A stretch of DNA of 64,000 nucleotides from Sabellastarte sp. h YS-2021 (lineage: Eukaryota; Annelida; Polychaeta; Sabellida; Sabellidae): positions 24,432,614 to 24,496,613 of the forward strand of contig OZ024930.1 of the NCBI GenBank assembly GCA_964017235.1. The letters run 5' to 3'. Within the stretch, counting starts at the first letter, position 1, and every line of letters begins with the position of its first letter. The notes under the pieces were generated by a model. The model had not been told where the DNA came from. It searched no databases and saw only the letters and a program-made list of their open reading frames with translations. Below are positions 55,300-64,000 of the stretch, piece after piece. Both the position numbers and the translations under genes were made by a program.

Positions 55300-57690
55300 C
55301 TATATTAATGTTTCTTTCTGGTGAAAAATTTTCTTTAAAAAATGTTAACATGATATAATGACTTTTTACATTGTGTTTGTCTTGTTTATATGGCTCTGTA
55401 TTTTTCCCTTTGGGACATCGTAAACAATCCATTATTTTCATATATTGGACACTTACTTGGCCATTAACCTATACTAACCTAGGATAAATGTATAAGGAGT
55501 TGAACAGTACAGATATATGATAGGGACAGCGGAGCATGAGAATAACTGAAGATTTAGTTTTATTTTAGGTGAAAAGAATTCACATGGAAATTGAAAGAAT
55601 TTCTGCTGATTTAGGCAGATTACTCCATGTGTTCTCATGGTTAAACAGCTGTCTGGCTGTCTGTGTAAATATACCGTAAAACTACTAACATATGCATTTC
55701 TGTTAAACTGGTTGTATTTTATCCAGTACGTGTACATCGCTTTGCTTGGTAATTCAGCATACATTTAAAATCGGCACAAATAGGAAGGACACACTTAAAT
55801 GCAATCTTTAACCAATCAGAATCAATGATACAAAAAAATGTTCGGGTTTTTTTTACACGTGTAAGTGCATTAGTTGTTTTCTGATTTAAGATGAGATTGC
55901 ATAGCTGCTTCTAAAATGTCCTGCAGGTGCTTAGACTTTTTTTCAGCATTTCAAATGTAAGTTTAAGATCATGCCCAGGTCACACAATGGCGAATTTTAA
56001 TGGCAAATATCTGTGAATATCAAATTCTTCAATGTTCTTGGTGGATTCATTCATTATTCTTTGTCTGAACCTGATGTTCAAAGTTGTTATGGCTATTCGC
56101 CAATTTGGCACTGTAGGTACCACTTTCTTCTATGTCGTAGCTCTGACTTAGAGTAGGGCAATCGTCAACCAATCGTACTAGTTACAAGTAAATTTACCGG
56201 ACATTCTCCCTTGTTCTCAACTTATTCTTCCTTTCTTGTAGAAGATTCTTCACAGGTTGCATTCATTCTCCCCTACCTGTAGCTAATTTGTGGTTAATTG
56301 TTGAAAAATCGCTAGATACCCAGTTTGTATGGTATTCTCAGTATGTCGTGGTTTAATCTCAGTCTAAGAACATTGTAGAACAGTGTAGAAGCATGATGAT
56401 CTTTTATCACTTGACCTCACATTCCCGCCTTTTTTCGGCGAGTTCTTGCATATTTCAAATTGCTTGTATTCTTCTATGTTAGCTGAGATTATCATAGCAC
56501 CCTCTCCTTTGTGTGACCTGGGCATTACATACTAATTGTATGTGATATATAATACAAACAAGTATTTTGTATTAAACTTGAATGAATTTAACACGTGAAC
56601 TTCTTGTATGAATTGTTTCATATATCTATACTCCACTATATCTCCTTTAATACATATCACCAGAAAACTATATGACCCAACCCAGATGAAAAAGTATAAC
56701 CAAAGCTACAGTGACTGACATTTTCCTGACTGAAAGACAGAGACTCAAGGATGGCCATTTAACAAAGTTCCTCCGGTTCTTTAGCCTGCCACTGGGGATA
56801 GGACCTAATGACCGCCAAAGTGGTCATGTAAAATATAAAGATACTTCATTTGAATTTTGTCAATTTGCTGATACACTTATTAATTGATGCTTTGTATTGC
56901 AATTCTTGTGGGAAACGTTAGGGGAAAAGATGAAAAAGAGATAGATACCTTTAAGGTAAACAAAAACACAGCAGACATGTTTTAAGTTTATTTGAGAAGC
57001 TACCAAGTGCCACACTTCACAAAAACACAGGTGTACACAAACGTATATTTTGAATGTCTGCGGGCTATCTAAACTCCCCAGTAGACTAACAACTGTTACA
57101 TACTGTAAATCATCAAAATTCTGCCTGTTTTGATAATGAGGCGACTCTTGACTCTAAGTTATTACTTCATGGACATTATAGTTAAACCTGTATTATCTTT
57201 ACTACTTTATTTATGAATATGTAATAGTCCAAATATCTTATATTTAAATAAACATCCATTAATTTTGTAAGAGCTGTCTATTATCTTAATTCTGCATTTA
57301 TTATTATTTTTTGACATTATAAATAATAACTTACTATACAAGTGCATATGTAGAATATTTAGACAAGCATACATGTAGAATAAACTTTGGTTTACAATAT
57401 TGGAAAAAAATGTTATTTTGAAATTATTGTAGTGAAATTTTCGCAATATTGCCAATCCCAAATGCCAGAGTACCAGAGTCCATTTTTATTTCCGATTAAC
57501 AAATAATTAAAACAAAAATTTTTCTCAGGAACTGTTTTGTCTTCAGTGTTTGACAGTCATTTTCTTTTTCTCTTTTTTTAAATGGAAAGTGTAGTGATTT
57601 ATATACACTTGCTTTACAACTATCAGGTTCCAAGGTCAACCCTTGCTTATTATATTTTATATTTCAGAAGTTACAGTATTCTATGTTAGT
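55300..57690. other. Intergenic stretch, no gene seen
   Basis: AT-rich sequence. Around 55960-56530 the base composition is more even and the phrase GCCCAGGTCACACAATGGCGAA is found again in complement near its right end (TTTGTGTGACCTGGGC, about 56510-56525). This suggests inverted ends of a roughly 560-base element, 55972-56525. The rest shows nothing recognisable. Confidence 0.35.
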
Positions 57691-57885
57691 TGGGTTTGTG
57701 ACAATGCTTTCAACATGCCGTATAGGTCATACCACAATAGTTTTTAGTGGTGCAGAGAAGCAGTTTAGTTGACGAGGACTGTATACAGTAAACTAGCAGT
57801 CACCAGAAAACCAAATCTAAATTTCCTTCATCAATCCAGGGCTTGAACCTGTGATCTAAGAGCACCCGCCACCCAGATATATAAC
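57690..57885 (-). repeat. Strongly diverged SINE copy
   Basis: CAATGCTTTCAACATGCCGT, ATAGGTCATACCACAATAG, TGTATACAGTAAACTAGCAG and GGGCTTGAACCTGTGATCT keep the order of the SINE 3' domain, body and B-box (complement). The A-box end is decayed. Confidence 0.55.
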
Positions 57886-57889
57886 TTAA

Positions 57890-60800
57890 GTGATGAAAAA
57901 GTTTTACCTGATGCAGAAAAAATGTTGTTTTTGTACCATGGAAACATAAATGATAACCTCACTTACCTCACCAAAGTACTGCTTGGGTTGGTCATTTGGC
58001 TATGCCTTTCTGTGATAGGCCCGCGAGCTACAAATGGGCTTGTACACATTCGGTTAAGGAACATGGTATGCTTTGCGTCTTGGCAGGCCGTTCTTGGCAT
58101 GATTCTGTAGGATTTGCATTTGAGTATGACATTCAACACAAAACAGATTTGCATTCTGGACTGCTTTTAAAAAAATGTTTGTAAAGCCTGTCACATCCAC
58201 CATGTATTAAACCTTACATGCAGGATGGATGGAGGGGGAATGGGGTGGGATGGCCAGAGTGGGATATAAGGAGCAACTCATATACTACCAAGATACAACG
58301 TATCTTTTTGGAGAGTTAATCACAAGATTGTTAGCCAGATATCACATATGTCGATTACGACCCTGTTCTGTAACCTGTTCTCATGTTGAGATTTTACCTA
58401 TGGACAGTCCCGATAATATAATCTTGACCATTATCTTGTCTCTTTACTTGGGCAGGTCAGGAGTATAATTGCACTATCAATATCAATAGTAGACCTTGTG
58501 CAACATCCTTTCATTCCATATTTCTGTATCAGTACATTATGATTTTTGAAGGTGGGGGGGGGGGGGGGGGAATTGTCTGGCTGAATCAACTTCTAAAGGA
58601 GATCAGAGATAAAAGTGACTAAATAAAACTAGTGCTGCGATCTGTGGAGTGTAAGGAAAAATTGTGGTTATGTACACATGTATGATTTCTGTTCCACCTG
58701 TGATTTCTTATTCAGTGCTTAAAAACATGCAGAAGTTGAGACTTGTAGCAAGTCTATGTCAATAGATGCTCGTTCAAATACCTTTGCAAATGATCATTTT
58801 TGTCCTCATGACCAATCTCTTTTGTTATAAGGCAAGTTTTATGACTTTTTCTTACCTTTGGCTGCTGCCGCCAGTCTTGTACATTTTTCTGTGTAAACGG
58901 AACCTTGTGATCTTGTTCAAAAAGACATTTAGTCATTGGAGTCCCCCAATTACAGAACAAGAGTGTTTAGGCCTAATGTTTGGAGTGATCTTTATGAATG
59001 GTAGCAGTCGGGAGCCTGGTTTCTTGGTTTTCCCGATTTTTTTGATAGGGTCAGTCACAATAGCAATCAAGCTTAAAAATGGTCCAGCTCTTATGATATG
59101 TTTCAACAGCAGAACAGCCATTGACACAAATACAATATATGGATGTACTTCACAGGAAAAGATGTTGTTGCATTACCTTTAAGAGCGCTTTTATGGGCCA
59201 TTAATACAATTGTAATTTGAAGTCAGTGACAAAATTAGGTACTTGACTAATGGACAATTTACAAATCAGTATTTTAAGATTAATTATTGCCAGAGAATGA
59301 TCTTTTACCATATGACTAAATCAAGTTGTAGTAAACTAGGCATACATATACTTTCCTAAATTTGGCATAGATCCTACTTGATTCACAAAATCATTTCAAA
59401 TCAAAGCGGAGTCCAACTCATATTTTGATTTACTGGTGACTGTCATTAGTTCATACACAGTGAAACCTCATTAAAACATAAAACAGAATTGTTGAACCTT
59501 GAGAAAGTGAATCAATTTTAAGTAAAAATAAACTTTCTGATCTTGAAACTGACACAATTTCAACAAAAAATTTGTCAGTTTCAAACTGATATGGTTTCTC
59601 ACTACAAAACTAATTTTTCCTGCTTAAAATATAAATATAAGCATAACTGTATACAGCCAGAAATAAAATTGAAATTGTAAACAAAAAAAAATTAACTCTT
59701 TGCTTATGAGATACAATTATGAATCTTAGTGAGATCTTTGCACTTTGTAAACCACATTTACCACTTTTGATGATTTACAGTAGATTACAATGAAATAATG
59801 TATTGCATTTCTAACAAGGCAGAATAACAATCAACAATACTGTAAATCACATCACAGGATAACAAGTTATAGTCTTCAAATACAACTATATTAAAAAAAC
59901 AACAAAGTAAATATTTACTTGTACAGTACTTTCATTATCTATGTTACCTACCACACTGGGTCTCAGGTAAATATAATGAAAGACTCCACTTTGAGCAATC
60001 TTGTGTTATTTCATACAAATCCAGTACATAGCTTACTACACCCAGGACTGTTTTCAAATGGATTACTTTAGTCTGCCATTCCAATGATTAGTTATTGAAG
60101 TAAAAGTACTGTTTTGACAACTGTTGAGCAAAGATTATCTGTTTTAGCACAGAAACTAAAAAAACATTACTCCAAAATCTCACTTGATATTAAAACATTA
60201 ATTCAATCCCATCACATATTCTGTTGAGTTGCTTGTCTGAATTGTCTTAAATGAATGATTGTCACTGAGCAACAGTTGCTTAAACTTTTTATGATCTGAA
60301 TCTGAAGGTAATTTTTGTTTTTGTCAGATTCCAAGTGACCAATGGCTTCCAGTTACTGTTTACCATACTGAAATGACAAACTTCATAGCAATGCACACTA
60401 ATATTCTAAATTCATATTTGCTGAATATCAAACAAAACTGCATTTTTTAATTTAATATTAAGATGTATTTGAAAATAGGTGCTACCATTGTTCCAAATTT
60501 TTATATAAATGCCACAGACAATGCCCTATATTAAGTTATTTAATATTACAAATCTTAAACCTAAATATGCTGATATAAATTGTTTACAAGAGCAAAGTTT
60601 GTCATAATGTACTCTTATAGTCTAAATGATCATAATTAAATTACTCCATTTCTGGTAAACCTATCAATCCAGTGTACATACATACACTGGGCATTATTTA
60701 ACAAACACGCCAAACAACACAAAATACATAAAGCAGCAGGAACAGACAATTTGATGTTCAACTTTGAAGAAGTGTCCCACAATGAAAAGCTGTGGTGCAG

Positions 60801-61817
60801 TTGTAACTGTTTCAAAGAAAGGCAAACAGCAAACAACAAACAAGCTGCATTTGGGATCTCTTGAAAATAAATAATAATAGTGTCAACAGGATGGGACAAT
60901 ATGGCAATAACTCCACAATAACATGTACCACTGAATATTAAAAGCAAACATGGCAGTAAGAAGATAAAATGGTATTATCATCTGATATAACCATACTAAG
61001 ATAATATAATCCATGTCTTCTAATCTGACTCTTCTTCTAATACATTTTCTTATTTTTAACTTACATTAATAACATGAATTAGTAAATAGTCAGAGAATTT
61101 ACTATGAAAAACTGATTCACTGTTTTGGTAAAGAGTTCAATGATTTAGTCATAAACTGAAAGCCCACTGGCATGTTTTATTGATGCCGATTACTCTAGCA
61201 GATTTTAAAACTTGAATCCAAATATTCAAATTAATGTCTGATGCATAACTTCTTGAAAATAACTTTACAAATAATTTTTTACTTAAATTAACGCCTGGTC
61301 TTCTAATGATTTATAACTAGGCCATATTTTGGACAACATGTTGCATTGATCATGCCAATACAAAACAAAAAGAAATATCTTTACAAGAAATTACAAATAT
61401 TATTATAAAGTATTTTTATCTTCACTCCAAAGACAATGATAACTACAGTTTACTGTGTTAACTCAGACTGTGTTGATTTGAGCTAATATCATAGCATATT
61501 CAGCATGGACAACCGACTAACACACAGAAGTAAATAAAATTACTAAAGATTATATTCATATGAACCATAACTACAGTTTTCACTGGAAATATGGCTCTTA
61601 AATTAGACCATGCATGAATTATCGGGGTTGATGCCTCAGCATGAAATGATTCCAGACATAGTTTTTTGCATCATATAGAATTCTTATATTTTTGACATAC
61701 TGAAATATTATAATTGTATGGGGTAATATCATAGTAAACCTTGATTTAGGTGACACAGACTGTGAACGAAAGTGAGTGTAACTTTTTTGACATCTGAATA
61801 ACACAACAAAAACAAGA
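57890..61817. other. Long non-coding stretch, possibly partly 3'UTR of the acidic gene
   Basis: AT-rich throughout. A poly-G run lies at about 58553-58570. A 138-residue plus-strand frame at 58766-59182 is hydrophobic and low in complexity, with no domain I recognise; minus-strand frames over the same bases (58960-58754, 59127-58933) look slightly more protein-like but are also unassigned. The right part may be the 3'UTR of the minus-strand gene ending at 61818. Confidence 0.35.
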
Positions 61818-62258
61818 CTAGTGTCTGTTATGTTCATCAGCAGTCACACCACTGCTGCCATTGTCACTGAGAATGGATATCACAGTAGAGATCACAGAGG
61901 AAAAGAAGCTATCACTTTCTCCATCAGCATGTTGTTCAGCTTCTTCATTGTCATCCCCGTCTTTTCTCTTGTGTGCCTTAAAACTCTGGCTTGGATTGTG
62001 CTTGCCTGCCGCTGCCCCTCTTCTGGCTTTGTTCTTGTCCACCTTTGTTGACTCCCCGAATAACCACTCATAAAATATGTCCCCCAGATCTAAGCTTTCA
62101 TGCAGGTCGATGTCTTTGTCATCAGTTTCAGAATCATCTTCCTCTTCGAACAGAAAACTTGTCATAGTTGAGAGGAGGCGCTGGATGATACTTTGGTCCT
62201 GTTCACTTTCACAAGGAACTCCATCTGTACATACTTTACTGCTGTCAGTGTCCTTCAA
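61818..62258 (-). CDS. Last coding exon of an unrecognised acidic protein
   Basis: On the minus strand a pyrimidine-rich acceptor (tttttctttcag) ends at 62259. An open frame of 146 residues then runs to the stop at 61818. It is strongly acidic (clusters such as FEEEDDSETDDKDIDLHES), contains a hydrophobic/aromatic patch DLGDIFYEWLFGES, a basic patch (NKARRGAAAGKHN...KAHKRKDGDD) and a possible amphipathic C-terminal segment SFFSSVISTVISIL. Such composition is unlikely by chance in this AT-rich DNA. The upstream exons must lie to the right, at or beyond the window edge. I do not recognise the family. The frame stays open through the intron to an ATG at 62327, but the splice acceptor makes 62258 the better boundary. 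Confidence 0.6.
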   Translation of the reverse strand: MKDTDSSKVCTDGVPCESEQDQSIIQRLLSTMTSFLFEEEDDSETDDKDIDLHESLDLGDIFYEWLFGESTKVDKNKARRGAAAGKHNPSQSFKAHKRKDGDDNEEAEQHADGESDSFFSSVISTVISILSDNGSSGVTADEHNRH

Positions 62259-62540
62259 CTGAAAGAAAAACTTAGATCTATATACTTTAATTAAGTGAAC
62301 ACATCTGCTATAATCATTTGATTTCAATCAGTATCAGGAATAGTATAAGTATTATGTAATGTAGTAGTATAGCAGAAGCATTTGTGAAATAAAAATTTTA
62401 AAAAAACATATTGCAGGGCACTGATGATCAAAAGAGGAAAGCTGGACACAGAAAATAAATGTTACAAACAAAGTAATTAACTGAGGGTGAGTCTCAGGAA
62501 AAGGAAATTAGACTAAACTTATGTGTCTTATGGGAACTTC

Positions 62541-63060
62541 AGGGCCCGTATTCACGAAAGGTCTTAGCTAGGTCTTAGGCTTAAATTTGAGACTTTTGTC
62601 TTAACTTTCACAGAGAAATTTCTAAGCCTTTTGTTTTAGTCTTAGTGGTATTCACAAAAAAGTTAAGACCAGTCTTAGGCTTAAATAAGGGCTTAACTTT
62701 AAGACTGGTTGGTAGTGGGCTAAAATTTTGTAAAGAGGACTTAAGTATGGCTGACATAAACTTTTCTCCACTTCAAAATTTGAAATTGCTGTAAATAAAG
62801 TATAATTATACAGAACACCTCACTAAAGCAGTCTTTGGGAAGTTTTTGTGTGGTAACAAGGTTTTTCATTTCAAAACAGCACTTTTCCTTAGATAAAATG
62901 TATTAAATGAAGGATATATGTCACCAATAGTATAGTTGGAATAGAAAAGAAACGTCACATGACACAGAAAACCACTGTGGTTATTTGATCATCTTGGATT
63001 GTACAGCTGTACAAATTTCCTGATGTTGTTTTATAGATTGGTGCCAGACTTACAAACGTT
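62541..63060. repeat. Dispersed repeat related to 35395-35915
   Basis: It begins GGGCCCGTATTCACGAAAGG, with several CTTAGTCTTAA-type blocks in both senses (62565-62720). It then matches the interior of the 35.4-kb repeat (TATGGCTGACATAAACTTTTCTCCACTTC..., ACAAGGTTTTTCATT, TATGTCACCAATAG). Non-coding, probably a MITE or its relic, in the intron or flank upstream of the 62258 exon. Confidence 0.55.
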
Positions 63061-64000
63061 TTTAACTTTACAAAGTTAGCCAACCTCTCTTGTAGCCATT
63101 ACTTGAAGCTTGTGGTTATTGTAAAATACCTTATTGTTCAAAATTTTGTCACTGGACTACACTGTGTTGTTAGACTAACTCCTGAGAAGATTCAATGCTA
63201 AACAATTTGAATAGTATAAGATTTTATAACCTTGAAAAATGCAAACCAGAATGCCTTTAAGGACCCAATGACACTGATGCAAAAGATATATATCTAATTC
63301 GATATGGTCATCTATAACATATGTTTTTGACCAAGTAATGGTGGTCATTTTTTGTGTCAAACAGGTTTTTCACTATTTCCCGGCTGTGAATTAAAATCTC
63401 ATAATTTTATTTTATGAATATGTTGCCATATTTGTGTAATGCTTGACAAGATCACAGTACTTTGGACGATGTCTGTGTACAGATGTCACAACTACAAACT
63501 ACTGGGTGTGAATCCAGACTAGAGAATGGACAGGATTCACCAGATTTAGAATATGCTGCTCAGATTTCTGTTGTAATATTTTGAAATTCTGCTGGTAGTG
63601 TGTACTGTTTCATGGCAATGACTGGAGAGCCAGTCGGCTAAGGTGTATGTAGAGTTGAGGCAAGAACTGATGATGATTACTGTATCTCCTGTTTATTTAT
63701 TTCTTATATTTAAACCTGTTTTAAATGAAAAGTCTTCTCATTTATATGAATTTCCTTGATACAATTGCATTACCTATTAGGGCGAAAGGCCCAATTTGTT
63801 TTATTTGGTGCCAGAATGATTCAACAAATCCATACAAACAGACAAACACAAATGCAAACAAACAATATCACAGAAAATCTGACTAAATCCAAGAAATAGC
63901 CAGAAAGAAAAAGGGGCATTACAGACAACATTTTGTTGCAAATGCAAGACAAGGTTATTATATTTGCATTGTGTGAGAATTATGCTTCTGTGCTCGAGTG
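63060..64000. other. Right edge of the window, no feature supported
   Basis: The upstream exon(s) of the minus-strand acidic gene should lie here or beyond. I could not fix one by splice sites and coding content. The last 300 bases are A-rich without a clear repeat. Confidence 0.3.

Noticed and set aside
58766-59182. 138-residue hydrophobic plus-strand ORF
   Set aside because: No recognisable domain, composition follows local base content, and overlapping minus-strand frames are equally open; not enough for a gene call.

Overview
The window is eukaryotic nuclear DNA, AT-rich and gene-poor, with many spliceosomal introns (GT-AG) and a dense, mixed load of transposable elements. DIRS-type tyrosine-recombinase retrotransposons, tRNA-derived SINEs with a shared 3' domain, PIF/Harbinger elements and L1/Tx1-like LINE remnants, next to a secreted SH3b-containing hydrolase gene, suggest a marine invertebrate, most likely a lophotrochozoan such as a mollusc. 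The phylum is inference; no species is claimed.

Two protein genes can be read exon by exon. (1) 10427-36453, plus strand: 11 coding exons whose splice phases all agree, encoding a 491-residue secreted protein with a signal peptide, an SH3b-like module and a bacterial-type glycosyl-hydrolase-like 10 (GHL10, formerly DUF187; YngK/DigH-like) domain. (2) 38542-49767, minus strand: 9 coding exons, again with consistent phases, encoding a 460-residue divergent alpha-tubulin. Its N-terminal luminal loop is about 8 residues longer than usual and lacks Lys40. The two genes converge, with about 2.1 kb between their stop codons. A third gene is represented by its last coding exon (62258-61818, minus): an acidic, unrecognised protein.

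Layout: 1-3007 decayed DIRS element (+); 3.0-10.4 kb repeats, SINEs and a cluster of unidentified minus-strand ORF remnants; 10.4-36.5 kb GHL10 gene, whose introns hold a Harbinger transposase relic (about 11.5-12.7 kb), a second DIRS element (14.3-18.4 kb, minus) invaded by two SINEs, a LINE 5' fragment with an NPGP motif (24.6-25.1 kb) and a Harbinger element with transposase and MADF-like genes plus a minisatellite (26.4-30.7 kb); 38.5-49.8 kb tubulin gene, whose introns hold a complete 720-bp Harbinger MITE with TTA target duplication, a long (TCTG)n-bearing repeat and several SINEs; 49.8-64 kb mostly non-coding, with a 1185-bp terminal-inverted-repeat element flanked by an 8-bp duplication, an L1/Tx1-like LINE 3' end and the acidic exon.

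The strongest biological lead is the GHL10 gene: an animal-type, intron-rich, secreted gene whose two domains are both of bacterial peptidoglycan-hydrolase type. It is a candidate for an ancient horizontally acquired antibacterial or digestive enzyme.
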